From assembly GCA_029721435.1 (NCBI GenBank), contig CM056574.1, positions 76,117,501 to 76,181,500 on the forward strand: 64,000 nt of DNA, written 5' to 3'. Shown here piece after piece: positions 1 through 11,117 of the stretch (its first letter is position 1; the number at the start of each line of letters is the position of its first letter). The translations under genes and the position numbers were made by a program. The stretch is from Gymnothorax reevesii (taxonomy: Eukaryota > Chordata > Actinopteri > Anguilliformes > Muraenidae). Below the pieces are notes generated by a model. That model was not told the DNA's origin and searched no databases. It saw only the letters and a program-made list of their open reading frames with translations.

Positions 1-293
1 TGAGACAAAACTGCACATTTCAGAGTGGCCTTTTATTGTGGACAGTCTAAGGTACTCCTGTGTGCCAATCATGGTGTCTGATGAGCATCTTGATGTGGCA
101 CACCTGTGAGGTGGGATGGATTGTCTCAGCAAAGCAAAAGTGCTCACTATCACACATTTAGACAGATTTGTGAGAAATGTTTGAGAGAAATGGTAATATT
201 GTGTATCTGGAATGAATTTTAGATCTTTGAGTCCATCTCATGACAAATGGGAGCAAAAACAAAAGTATTGTGTTTATATTTTTGTTGAGTGTA
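1..293. mobile_element. Tc1/mariner-like element, terminal fragment cut by window edge
   Basis: The segment ends in TTTTTGTTGAGTGTA at 279-293. This is the inverted counterpart of the terminus TACACTGAACAAAAATATAA that opens the element at 59981, so both belong to one Tc1-like family or to close relatives. The final TA is the expected target duplication. Only one end is in the window and no coding sequence is visible. Confidence 0.7.
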
Positions 294-1195
294 CATTAGT
301 TCGAGTAAGAATAACGGGAAACTCGTAAAATGCAATTACAACCATATATCGTTAACTTAAATATAATTCAAAGAATAAGAGAACACTTAAAATTTATGTG
401 GCAATGTCACACATTAGAAAAATTCAAGAAAATCATCTGTAGGCTTTTAATTCAAAACTCTTATTTAAAATAAAATTCACTCTTTTATTTCTCTTTTATT
501 ATTTTTTGTGTTAAACTTGATGCACTCAATGAGGCTATAAAAAGACTGTGCCTTTCTTTGATCTGTAGTCTGTTGGCCGGTTAATTGTGGGCTCGATCAG
601 CGACCATACTTTTTATTTTCATATTATTTTCCTCACCTTTCAAATGTGACAGCACAATTGGCCTATTATTGCACATTCACTAATGAACAGGTGTGTGTTC
701 ATATATTTTGTTGTATTAAACTTGATGCCCTCAATGAGACTATAAATAGACTGTGCCAATTTATGTGTTGGGCGTGGTGGTGCCTCAGCTAGGTCGGGAA
801 GTAGAAGGTGGTGCGCGGCCTAAAAAGGTTGGGAACCGCTGCTGTAAACTAACAAAGTTGAGTTACTTACTGGTGGAACTCCAGGCAGCCAAGCAGGAAG
901 GACACCTGCCTGGCCTCTCTTTCCTTGACACAGCAAGAAATGTCATCCCAATAGTGCAGTAGCTTCCATTTAGTCTGCAGAAAAAGTGGGCATCAGTTAA
1001 TGCATCCTACAAGAAGAGGTATTATGTTCCTTATCTTCCATTTTCCTGTTTTGTGGACTTTGTTAGCCAGGAGGTTGGCATTACGAATGATCCTAGCTTC
1101 GACTTCATCTCTCACACAGACATGGCACACAGGACTGTGAACAGGACAGTCTGGAAGAAAACAAACAGAGGGAAAACTCTGTCCGCGAAACTATG
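294..1195. other. Intronic sequence with one direct-repeat pair
   Basis: I see no exon. A direct repeat of about 45 bp occurs at roughly 509-557 and 713-761 (shared core TTAAACTTGATGC, then CTCAATGAG and ACTGTGCC). The 790-845 interval ends in AAAAAGGTTGGGAACCGCTG, which resembles the end of hAT elements of the Charlie type. Open frames here have no recognisable domain. Confidence 0.4.
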
Positions 1196-2185
1196 GCCGT
1201 GTTCGAAATCGTTCACTCATCCACTCACTCCCTATTCCCTACATCGTGTATATGATATAGTGCACTACATAGGGAATGACCAAAGGAGATTTCGGACACT
1301 ACATCGGAATTTTCTGTACATGATTGCGTCAGCAAATGCGCTGGATATTCCTGTGATGAAAGCGTACAAACGGTGTATCATCTTTTTTTTCCCTAACCGT
1401 TAATGCTTCGCTGCTCTGAAATTGTGGTCCCCCCCAAGTGACTTACGTCCCATAATTTACGTCAATTTGGGTCATGATTACCCGGCGAAATAAGGCTACG
1501 ATTCGAGCCTTACTCGCTAGCGAGCTAGTTGGCTACCTAGCTAGCAATAGGATAGCGAGCAAGCCAAAGTGATACCAAGCTGTGTGTCATAATTAACGCG
1601 CCATTGTATTTAGCTACATGGCCAACTAGCTTGCGAGCTTAAAGGCTACAGTTCGCACGCAATGCAATACTCGCGAGCGAGCTGTTTTGTTAGCTAGCTA
1701 GCAAGATAAAGAGACATCGATAACTGCAATATTTCAGCTTGCATGCTAATGTAACGTTATTTCACATCCTAAAGTCACTTTCACACCGGATGCGAAACTA
1801 ATTTTTCGCATACATTCAAAGTCAATGCGAAAACGCGTGTATTCACGTTTTTTGTATTGACTTTGAATGCAATCTGTCGTGCGAGGAATTCGTTTCGCGT
1901 CTCGTGTGAAAGCAGCTTTATTGAAACATTGAAGAATGTGTTTCTGGAGGGCGGAGCCACCTTACGCTGCACAATCTTCTTCATTGAAAAACGTAACCGC
2001 GGTGCAAAGTGGTATACGGCACTACAATGTAGTGTACATAGCTTGCTCACTCGATTCCGCTGTGCATTATGGGTATTTAATAGTCCACTATATAGTGGAT
2101 GAAAAGAATTCGAACAACACTACAAAATGGCGGACACACTATATAGTGCACTACATCCATGGTAGGGGGCGATTTCGAACACAGC
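1196..2185. mobile_element. Non-autonomous DNA transposon with 16-bp TIRs
   Basis: The left end GCCGTGTTCGAAATCG (1196-1211) and the right end CGATTTCGAACACAGC (2170-2185) are inverted with one mismatch. Subterminal stretches also pair (CTATATAGTGCACTACAT near the right end, ATAGTGCACTACATAGGG near the left). The interior is rich in AGCTAGC motifs and contains a second MITE at 1773-1917. There is no transposase. I could not define the target duplication, so the superfamily is open. Confidence 0.7.
1773..1917. mobile_element. Small MITE, copy 1 (hairpin type, nested)
   Basis: The ends AGTCACTTTCACAC and GTGTGAAAGCAGCT are near-perfect inverted repeats. The middle contains the self-complementary pair ATTCAAAGTCAATG and TTGACTTTGAATG. 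A second copy lies at 44232-44381, which confirms a mobile family. The flanking trinucleotides (TAA and TTA) suggest a TWA target as in Harbinger elements, but they are not identical. It sits inside the element at 1196-2185. Confidence 0.75.
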
Positions 2186-2206
2186 TTAGATTTCCCTAAG
2201 CTGTTT

Positions 2207-2540
2207 CTGACGCTGGAGAGCCGCCATCAAAATCCGATGACTGCAATAAACTGTGCCACATATGCAGAAAACCACACCCCCCTGCGCAAATGCCGTGCAT
2301 TCTGGGAAAAGACCACTGAAGACCGCTGGAAATTCTTAAAAGAGAATAATGTGTGTTTCAAATGCTGTTCTTCGTCATCACATATTGCTAAGAACTGCAA
2401 ATTTAAGGCAAGGTGTTTTGAATGTAAAAGCAAAAGTCACCACACAGCGCTTCACCCTGGACCTGCACCTTGGACAGTAGATGTGAGCCCTGCTTTTAAC
2501 AGCCTTCTGCTCACAGTAAACGTTGGGATGTATAAGCATA
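2207..2540 (+). pseudogene. BEL/Pao retrotransposon gag remnant with zinc knuckles
   Basis: The frame reads a Cys-rich segment typical of BEL/Pao Gag C-termini: HTPLRKCRAFWEK, then CFKCCSSSSHIAKNC, then CFECKSKSHHTALHPG. The two Cys/His clusters are nucleic-acid-binding zinc knuckles. Only this short part survives. I see no protease, reverse transcriptase or LTR nearby, and the frame ends in unrelated sequence at 2626. It directly follows the right TIR of the preceding DNA element. Confidence 0.8.
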
Positions 2541-3789
2541 TGTCTTATATCTGCACGATGCCTTTATATTTCATTTTACTTTCTGCGCCGCTCTCATCTT
2601 TAATAAGCATTACGAATATGAGTTAGCTGGTCAGATTGGGCATTTGCAAATTACTGTTATTGCCATTAGCGAACTTGAATGTCATTTCAAAATGAACCTA
2701 CATTAGATTGTTCAAAGTTACAAAGCTGGAATGAAAAACGCAGAATGCTCAAAAATACTTCCGTGCCCACGCTGGTCGTGTTGGTAAACTTCGCCCCACG
2801 TAATCGGTGCCTGCTCTGGACCAGCAAGAGTTGGAGCTTACTCTAGCACTGGTTTTAAGAGCCAGGAGCTAGTGCTTAGGCTGTGGAAAACTAAAGAACC
2901 GGTGCTGAGTCAGACTCTGGCTCCGAACCCGCACCAGCATCAGCTCGGGGGGGAAAGGGGTAACAGACAGTTCAGGCCTGAGACATGTTATATCATAGCT
3001 ACTTTTAGCTGCATTATCTTATGCATGCTATCGCGTTTTATATTACTCTTCAGAAAAAAAAACTAGCCATCCTCCAGCGTAGTTGACGCTAGTTAAGGGA
3101 AATCTTTGTAATCATTGCTATACTAAAGCAATGTGATTTGGTTTTTGCCATAATGGAAAGAATTTTGGATCAGGCCTCCACTTTCAGCTATAACTCTGAA
3201 TTGCCTTGACTGGAAGTACACTTTGTTTTTACTTTCCCAAACATCACGGTAAACCGTTCAAAGTCATAAAAACTTGTCCCATTGCTGTGTGGTTTAGGGA
3301 ATTGCAAGTTTACCGGCCTCTCCTGTAACATACACAGTGATTTCTGATCATTCAAATACATGATGTCTCAAAATGTGACAGAGTTGGAGAGTGCCTTGTG
3401 TGACTGGATTTTAATGGCAATGGATTTTCACATCTCTGATCAGTGAACTATGCTGCAGTAACGTATAGATAAGACAGCTGTGCTCCAGGTTACAAGTAGC
3501 TTACAGAAATTTCATTGGGAAGCGAAAGTGTGCTGTATTAAATTATGATTGTTCAGGGTAAAATTGATGCCTTTTGGAAATAATCTGTTTTGCTTTCGGA
3601 GTGGAGTTGTATTTCTATTGTAATTGTAATTTGTCATTTGGAAAGAAAAAAGTCCTTTTCGTCATTTAAAATCAATATACTGTTTTCTCATTTTTTCTAA
3701 TTATTTCAAAGATGTGCCAAACAATTGCTAATCAATTGATATAATGATTCGCAAAAAATGCTCATAAAATTTTTTTCCTTAATCAGATC
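2541..3789. other. Intronic sequence, nothing recognisable
   Basis: There is no exon, LTR or transposase. The 2780-2950 interval has internal partial palindromes built on ACCGGTGC / GAGCCAGGAGCTAGTGC motifs that resemble degenerate hAT-type MITEs, but I could not define its ends. The rest is AT-rich. Confidence 0.35.
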
Positions 3790-4880
3790 ACTGTAGGTCT
3801 CAAACGTTGGGACTGGGGCCTGTTTACCATGATGAAGTATTCCCTCTTCTTTTTAACAGAGTGGAGGCGTCTGGGCATTGAGGAGACAAGTTTCTTGAGT
3901 TTAGCCATTGGAATTTGATCCCACTCTTGTTTAATACAGGCTTCCAGCTGCTGGAGAATTTGGGTCTCCTTTGACGGGCATTTAGTTTAATTATACGTCA
4001 AATATTCTCAATTGATGAAAGATCAGGACTGCAGACAGGCCAGTTCACCACATGGACACCTTGTACTACGAAGCCATGCTACAGTATGTGATTTACAATG
4101 TCGAGCTGAAACACACAAGGCCTTCCATGCAATAGATGTCATCTGGAGCAAAGGTTTAAGAGCATATGTTGCTCTAAAATCTTTATATAACTTTCAGCAT
4201 TCATGGTGCTTTTTAAAACATGCAAGTGTCCCACACCATATGGACTAATGCATCCCCATACCATAAGAGATGCTGGCTTTTGAACTGAACACTGATAACT
4301 GGAGGGGTGGTTTTTCTCTTCTTTAGCCCGGAGGACACGACGCCCATGATTTCCAACAAGAATGTCAAATTTGGACTCCTCTGACCACAGGACACTTTAC
4401 CACTTTGCTTCAGTCGATTTTAAATGAGTGTTGGCCCACAGAACACGGCGACACTTATGGATCATGCTCAACAATGGCTTCCTTTTTGCATGATAGAGTT
4501 TCAGATGGCATCTGTGTATGGCACAGTGGACTGTGGTTTCTCGAAGTAAACTTGAGCCCATTTAGTAATGTCAATGACAGAACCATGCCAGTGAGTGAGT
4601 GGCGTCTGGGGGCCCGCAGATCTTGGGCATCCAGTGAAGGTTTTTCGGCCTTTCGTCCCTTACGCAGTTTTTTCCAGTTCTCTGAATCTTTTGATGATGT
4701 CGTACACTGTCGATGATGAGACCTTCATAGCCTTTGCAATTTGATGTTGAGGAACATTGTTTTTAAAATATTCCACAATTTTTCTACGCAAGCCTTCACA
4801 TGTTGGAGAACCTCGGGCTATCTTTACTTCTGAGAGACTCAGCCTCTTTAAGACATCCCTTTTACAGCAAATCATTTTAC
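3790..4880 (-). mobile_element. Decayed Tc1-like transposon, left part (outermost layer of nest 1)
   Basis: The minus strand encodes Tc1 transposase remnants. Near 4880-4670 the N-terminal helix-turn-helix reads NNVPQHQIAKAMKVSSST then VYDIIKRFREL. Downstream (4650-3790) there are only broken pieces of the catalytic domain and C-terminus. The element is interrupted at 4880 by an LTR element whose TSD is TTAC (4877-4880 and 11393-11396). It resumes at 11397. It is the oldest layer of the nested structure. Confidence 0.75.
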
Positions 4881-5392
4881 TGTTAGGGTTTTGCCTTGCA
4901 GTCCCTCCCCCTCCTGTTGTCTTTGCCTCCACTTCAATGAGCAACAGGTGTGGCTCGTTGAAGTGGAGGTGAAGGCAGAGTATTAAAGAGCTGCACATTC
5001 TGAGATTTTCGCCGTGCCGTTTTGTGCTGCTGCTCCCCTGATCTTTTGATTTATTTTTGTATTAGAAAAAAGACTTTTTAAGTATCAGACTGTGCGTGTG
5101 GGTCCTGTAATGTGGAGAAAAAAAGCCACTAGTATTGACTTTTTTTTTTTGTTAAGCCCAGGTTGAAGCAAGGTTTTGGGCATGTCCTGGGCATGCCTCA
5201 GAGGGGAAAGTCCCAGTGAATTGAAAACAAGTCTGGAAGGTGGGAGGGGGCTAGAAAAGAGTATACAAGGAGAAAAATTGAGAGAGTAAAGTAGTAGGAG
5301 AAATTGCAAGGAGAAATAGTGGAAGCATACATTTGACCAGACCTGTCACTCTTTTCAAGACCTGTGAAGATCGTTTTGTGGATTTTGGCCTG

Positions 5393-6271
5393 TGTTGGAC
5401 CATTTTCCCCAGGGATCGGTGTTGGGACCCATGCTGTTCTTCATTTACATTAATGACCTTCATAGGAATATTGAGAGCGGATTGGTTAAATTTGCAGATG
5501 ATACTGAATTGGGGGGTTTGACAAATAGTGTAGGGTCCACTAAAGTGATTCAGGACAATTTGGATAGATTCCAGAATTGGGCAGAAATGTGCCAAATGAA
5601 ATTGAATCTAGCAAAATGTAAAGTTGTACATGTAGGTAATAAAAACATTAGATGGGATTACTTCGTGAGAGGTTTAAAACTGGAATGTGCTGCACAAGAG
5701 AAGGATCTGGGAGTGATTGTTAACCAAACCCTCACAGGTTCTAGCCATTGTGCCATAGCAGTTAAAGCGAATCGGATGCTAGGATACATTGCCAAAAGTA
5801 TTGAGTACAAATCTAAGGAGGTGATGCTTCTTTTATACAACACGTTCGTTAGACCACACCTGGAGTATTGTGTACAGTTCTGGGGACCATACTTTTTGAG
5901 GGATATAGAGGCTCTAGAGAAAGTTCAGAGAAGAGCCACCAAGCTTATTCCAGGTATGAAAGATGAAAGCTACGAGAAGAGGCTGAAGATCCTTAATCTC
6001 TTTAGTCTTAGGAAAAGGAGACTCGGGGTAATTTGATTGAGGTCTTTAAATATGTTAAAGGGATTAACAAAGTGAATCATGTAGGATTCCTTCGACCAAG
6101 TGTTGTGAGTAGAACTCGGGGTCACAAATGGAAGTTGACCAAAGGTAAATTTAGCACTGATATTCCGAAATATTTCTTTACCCAAAGAGTAATTTCAATG
6201 TGGAATAGCTTACCTGACCATATTGTTGAGGCAGAGACCTTGGGGGTTTTTAAGAGCAGGCTTGACCTAAA
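5393..6271 (+). pseudogene. 5'-truncated CR1/L2-like LINE, reverse transcriptase C-terminal part
   Basis: It encodes FPQGSVLGPMLFFIYINDL, then the catalytic FADDTELGG, the thumb region VQFWGPYFLRDIEALEKVQ, and a C-terminal part ending FKSRLDLN. A frame change near 6033 splits the last ~80 residues. Missing upstream are the endonuclease and most RT palm motifs, which is usual 5' truncation from incomplete target-primed reverse transcription. The 3' end lies at 10193-10316 because a second LINE inserted at about 6272. The same family occurs in reverse at 20413-21637. Confidence 0.85.
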
Positions 6272-9200
6272 TTATTATTATTATTATTATTAAACTTTAT
6301 TTAACCAGTAAAATCACATGAGACAAGTCTCTTTTACATGTGCGAACTGGCCAAGAGGCATAAAGTTTACGTTGAATCCTACAAAGGACAATACATTAAA
6401 AACATAACACACAACATACAACACAACCAGCACAATAAATACCTATAAAGAAACAAATTTGAGAATTAAAATAAATAAATAAATAGAAATAGAAAATAAC
6501 AAGTAATCCTAACAAGTGAGCCCGAGACCTAAAATAATTATAAAAATGTTGGGGAGATTATATAAAGAAGTAGGTTAAACATCAAAACAGGATCAGTGAC
6601 TAGAGAGAGTATCCTTGATGATCCTTTTAAAGCTGGAGAGAGAAACCAGTGTAGCCAATTTGAGTTTAGACTGGAGGTCATTCCACGACCAAGGCCCAAA
6701 GTAGGAAAGACTTCTTTTCCCTGACTCAGATCTGAGTGGAGGCACAACGTAGCGTAGCCAAGAATTGGATCTCAGATTGAAAGAATTTTGAACCAAAACA
6801 AATTTGGCACAGATGTAAGAGGGGAGGTTACCGAGAATGGCTTTATAAATAAAAATGTACCAGTGTTACAACCTGCGAGATGTTAACGAGGACCAACCAA
6901 CAGCTGAGTACAAAGTACAGTGGTGAGTCCTAAAAGGAGAGTTAGTGATGAACCTCAAGGCTGCGTGAAAGAGAGGATCAAGTTTGGCCAGTGTTGAGGC
7001 ACAGGCAAATCTATAGACAATGTCACCATAGTCCAGCTGCGACAGGAAGAGGCCTGTAACGAGCTGCTTACGTGAAGCAGGGGAAAAACACGACTTCATT
7101 CGATAAAAGAAACTCAAAGTAAATTTTAATTTCTTAGCCAGAAAGTCAACATGATATTTGAAAGTAAGCTTAGTATCCAGCCAAATACCAAGATATTTGT
7201 AAACTTCAACCCATTCAATGGATGTTCCGTCAAGAGTTTTGATGGGTGGAGGAATATTTACTAAGCGATTAGGGGTAAATAGCATGGCCTTGGTTTTTTG
7301 GCCATTAAGTAGGAGCTTACTACGCGTCAAATCCTGCTGCAAGGAGACAAAATCCGAAGCCAAATTTGACACAGCAAGATTCAAAGAAGGAGCACAAGTA
7401 TACAAAACCGTATCATCTGCATACATATGATACTTAGAGAACTTGCAATGACTGCATATGTTATTAATATATAGGAGAAAAAGCAATGGACCCAGAATTG
7501 AGCCTTGAGGGACTCCTTTCTCAAGAGTGATAGGGTCAGATACCGTGTCACCAAGCTTTACACATTGTGTGCGACTAAATAAATAATCCTTAAACCAACC
7601 TGATATGTTGTGACCAAAACCAATATTTGAAAGGCCTTTAAGCAATACTTGATGGTCGACTGTATCAAAGGCCTTTGTAAGGTCGACAAACAGAGCCACA
7701 CAGAAAGATTTTTTGTCCAGAGCAGCCCTAAGGTCATCTATGACGTTTAGACATGCCGATACAGTGTTGTGTTTTGCTCTAAAACCGGATTGCATAGGGT
7801 TAAGAATCTTGGATGTGTCGAGAAAGAGTTTCACCTGGGCTGATACCTGGCATTCAAGAATTTTGGCCAAGGCAGACAAATTAGAAATTGGCCTATAATT
7901 ATTTACATCACAAGGATCACCACCCTTGAGAAGAGGCAACACAAAGGCTTGTTTCCACAAAGCAGGCAACCTTTGAGAGGTTAGAGAAAGATTAAAAATA
8001 TCTGTGATTGGTTGAGCTATAACAGGGGCAGAAATCTTAAGAAGAAACGGGTCCAGGCCATCTGGACCAGCAGACTTTTTTGGATCCAGAGTGGATAGGG
8101 CAAGCAAAACATCCGATACCTGGATGGGGGAGAACTCAAAATTTATGGGTAAGCCTGCAATCTCTTGTTCAACCTGAAGAGGGGAGCAAGCATTTTGTTC
8201 CTCAAAAAGATGCCCAGCCTTCTTGAAGTGAGCATTAAAAGCATTGGACATTTCTTTAATGTCAGTTACATGAGATACTCCGATCCGAATCTTAGATGGA
8301 GGGCCAGCGGTTCCCTTTCTCTTCTGGAGAGACTTAACAACTTTCCAAATATTTGAATGATTAGAATTGTTTGTAGCAAGAGATAAATAGTACTCGGCTT
8401 TTGCTTTCCTGATGAGAGTAGTGCACTTGTTCCTAAGAATACGAAACAAGAGCCAGTCATCCGCAGACTTGGATTTCCTGGCACGTGCCCATTGCTTATT
8501 TCGGTCATGTATCAGGTCAGCAAGGTCCCTAGAGAACCAGGGATTCGAACGATTTTTAATTCTGAAATTCTTGAGAGGAACATGACGGTTAATCAAAGAG
8601 ACAAAATGATCATGAAAGAAACTAAAAGCATCATCCAAAGAAGGAATTAAAGAGATACGGGACCAGTCTACAGCAGCCAGGTCAATAAGGAAGGCTTGCT
8701 CTGAGAAGTACTTATAACAGCGTCTTAAAACAGTCAAGCCTTTGATTTTGGGAAGCTTTGTACTCCGGACGCAAGAAATCGCACAGTGGTCACTCAAGTC
8801 ATTCGCAAATACACCAACTGAGACATATTTGTGCACAGCATTCGTAAGAATTATGTCAATCAAAGTATCAGCATCAGAATTGAGGGGATTGATTCGAGTA
8901 GGGCTGTGGATGATCTGTGTTAAGTTCATAAAATCACATTGCCTCTTAAAAGCAGCAGACTTAACACTTAGCCAATCCCAATTCAGATCCCCTAGGAGGA
9001 TAACCTCAGTGTTGAGATAGTTTGAAATCAAGGCAGTTAAGTTCCCCTGGGCTTCATTTATTGCAGAGGGGGGTCTATAGCAACAGATAATAGTCAGAGG
9101 TGTATTTACTACCAGGATCTGAACTGCTAAGAATTCATACTGCCTAGGCAGTGATACCGAATGAAGAAGAGACCCTTGGAACCTGTCAGAGATGTACAAA

Positions 9201-10192
9201 GCAACCCCCCCACCTCTACCTTTCCGATCTGTTCTGAAGAGACTGTAACCAGGGATATGAACCACACTATCAGGAATAGATTGTTTTAACCAGGTTTCAG
9301 AAACGGCTACCACATCAGGATTAGCTATCTTGAACCAACTGCTAAAAATATCAAGCTTGGGCACTAAACTCCTAGAGTTAAAATGAAGGAAGCCCAAGCC
9401 ATGTCTACAGCTAAAGTCATGGGGAGTAAGCAAAGTAGGTAGATTCTCTGATGAATCAGGGCCAGGATTAATGTGAACATTTCCAGACATAAACAACATC
9501 ATCAAAATCAACAGCCTTGTTGTTGATTTTTTAAATGTTAGTCTATTTTCAGGGGCTCTGGAGGACAGAGAGAGGATAGAAGCAGAGACAGACCAGGGGC
9601 GGTTGTAACGACTAAAAACCATGTCTAATAGAATAAGGGCAAATGGGAGGACACTTTTCAAACGCTCAAGATTGCGTAGCCCTTGTGGCAAAAACACTAT
9701 GTCCAGAAAACCTGAAGTGACACACATAGGCCTATTATAACCTGAAACATTCAAGCTCAAACTAGGCGGACAGGTATTAGGCCTACTATATTGTGGACAA
9801 TTTTCATTGGACATAAAGCAGAAAATAAACAAAATAATTAGCATCATGAGAAGCATCAAATTATTCACACTTATTAATAATGAATAAAAATGAAAGTCAA
9901 CTTCACTGCAAACGATCGCTGAGATTAGGGAGCAAGTGAGAACGCCTACGAGTCAGTCTATAATCGGCCGTAGATCGAACTCCGCGGAGAGCAGCAAACC
10001 AGCCGTAACACAGACAGTCACGGGAAACAAGCCTTCCGCGCTCGAACACTTCCCAGTGCAGGAACGTCAAGGCCAAGTCAGCTGGTAGAGCGTTGACGGG
10101 GAAGCCCTTGCGTGATCAGGCAGAAGGGAATCCCTTGTCACTCACTGCTGGGACGTCAGAAGTTGCGATAGCAGCATACGCTGAAAGAGCGA
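6272..10192 (-). mobile_element. Full-length non-LTR retrotransposon (innermost layer of nest 1)
   Basis: It is a 3.9-kb LINE on the minus strand. The 3' end is at low coordinates: an (AAT)n tail (6272-6295) preceded by AATAAAGTTT. A ~280-bp 3' region, one long ORF (9868 to 6593) and a ~320-bp GC-richer 5' leader (9869-10190) follow. It splits the LINE at 5393-10316: the host sequence breaks after CTTGACCTAA and resumes at GCTAGATACC. I could not define a target duplication. Confidence 0.85.
6593..9868 (-). pseudogene. LINE endonuclease/reverse transcriptase ORF with one stop
   Basis: It runs 1000 codons from ATG at 9868 to TAA at 6866-6868, then about 90 more in-frame codons to a second stop at 6593, so one stop interrupts an otherwise intact ~1090-residue product. 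Residues 1-20 form a hydrophobic segment. Residues 119-137 are LLILMMLFMSGNVHINPGP, a 2A-like NPGP motif. An exonuclease-endonuclease-phosphatase domain follows with FNSRSL, VSETWL, GDLNWDW and SDHCAIS. The RT has AFDTVDH, the PQGSILGPLLFLLYINN region and catalytic YADDTVLY. It nicks target DNA and copies its RNA. It fits the CR1/L2/Jockey superclade; the exact clade needs a tree. Confidence 0.9.
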
Positions 10193-10316
10193 AAACAGCT
10201 AGATACCATTGAGTCATTTAGTATCTGAAGGGATATATTCACAATAGTATGAAGAAAATGGCGAGCATAGTTGGGCTGAAAGGCCTGTTCTTGCCATTCA
10301 TGTTATGTTATGTTTT
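10193..10316 (+). mobile_element. 3' end of the truncated CR1/L2-like LINE, beyond the nested LINE
   Basis: From GAGTCATTTAGTATCTGAAG onward it matches the reverse complement of 20413-20530 (the 3' end of the sister copy). It ends in the tail ATGTTATGTTATGTT, the short tandem tail typical of this group. It continues the element interrupted at 6271 and abuts the right half of the Gypsy LTR. Confidence 0.8.
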
Positions 10317-10503
10317 GTTATTTTCCTGTCCCACAAAATTGCAACAAAGCAACCCCATCTCAAAAGACTGTAACTATCTCATTTTTTTTCATATTTCAAT
10401 CTTGGTTAGTGCTTTGTTTGATTAAATCTGTTGAAGTTTTAAAATTTTGTCTGTCATCCCTTGCTGTTCGATATGTCATAACAAATTGGGGCCATAACAG
10501 TCC

Positions 10504-10571
10504 TATCTTGCTGCTTTTGGGCTGCTGGTCCCAGATGTAACCTGCAATCCGGCGGGACCAAACCATGACAG
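10504..10571 (+). repeat. Right part of the 5' LTR of the short LTR element
   Basis: It matches the 3' LTR (11320-11392) from CTGCTTTTGGGCT onward. However, the 20 bases at 10534-10553 are the reverse complement of 11351-11370, between GGTCCC and GGGACC in both copies. The preceding GTCC is the duplication made by the Gypsy LTR insertion. Confidence 0.8.
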
Positions 10572-10689
10572 ACAGCAGCTGCCAGAGGTGGATCCAGCTA
10601 GGCTGATTTTTAGGGGGAGCAGCAGCAGTGTTTTGCGCGCAGGGGCCAGTGGAAAGCAGTGTTCCAGGTCCAGCAGAGGTGTGCTCCAG

Positions 10690-11095
10690 TGTGTTCCGGG
10701 TCCGGCGGTGCCGTGTGTTCCGGATCCGGGTGGTGCTATGCATTCGGGGTCCGGCTGGTGCCATGTGTTCGTGGTCCAGCTGGTGCCACGCGTTCATGGT
10801 CCGGTTGGTGCCATGCGTTCATGCCATCCGTTCAGGGTCCAGCTGGTACCATGCGTTCAGGGTCTGGTTGTGTGTTTCGGGGTCCGGCAGGTGCCATGCG
10901 TTTCGGGGTCCGGCTGGCGCCATGCGTTCTGGGGTCCGGCTGGCGCCATGCGTTCCGGGGTCCGGCTGGCGCCATGCGTTCCGGGGTCCGGCTGGCGCCA
11001 TGCGTTCCGGGGTCCGGCTGGCGCCATGCGTTCCAGGGTCCGGCTGGCGCCATGCGCTCCGGGGTCGGGCTGGCGCCATGTGTTCCGGGTTTTGT
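10690..11095. repeat. 26-bp GC-rich minisatellite inside the LTR element
   Basis: The unit is GGGGTCCGGCTGGCGCC followed by ATGCGTTCC (26 bp). It is nearly perfect at about 10905-11060 and degenerate upstream. Because 26 is not a multiple of 3 and the unit has no stop in any phase, long open frames appear in all three frames of both strands. These are not taken as genes. Confidence 0.9.
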
Positions 11096-11117
11096 GTGCC
11101 TTTTGGGGGGAGGGTAC

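Larger units (their letters stand above)
5106..10499 (+). mobile_element. Gypsy solo LTR split by LINEs
   Basis: The left half (5106 to about 5392) starts TGTAATGTGGAG and the right half (about 10317-10499) ends GGGGCCATAACA. Both match, in order, the 5' LTR of the Gypsy element at 47898-50312 (minus strand, 50312 to about 49825). A TSD of GTCC flanks it at 5102-5105 and 10500-10503, interrupting the short element's LTR. No internal retrotransposon sequence exists, so it is a solo LTR left by LTR-LTR recombination. Confidence 0.85.

Noticed and set aside
753..1403. Short ORFs in the first intron that could be the missing upstream sarcoglycan exon
   Set aside because: None reads like the expected sarcoglycan segment, and none has splice sites in the right phase.
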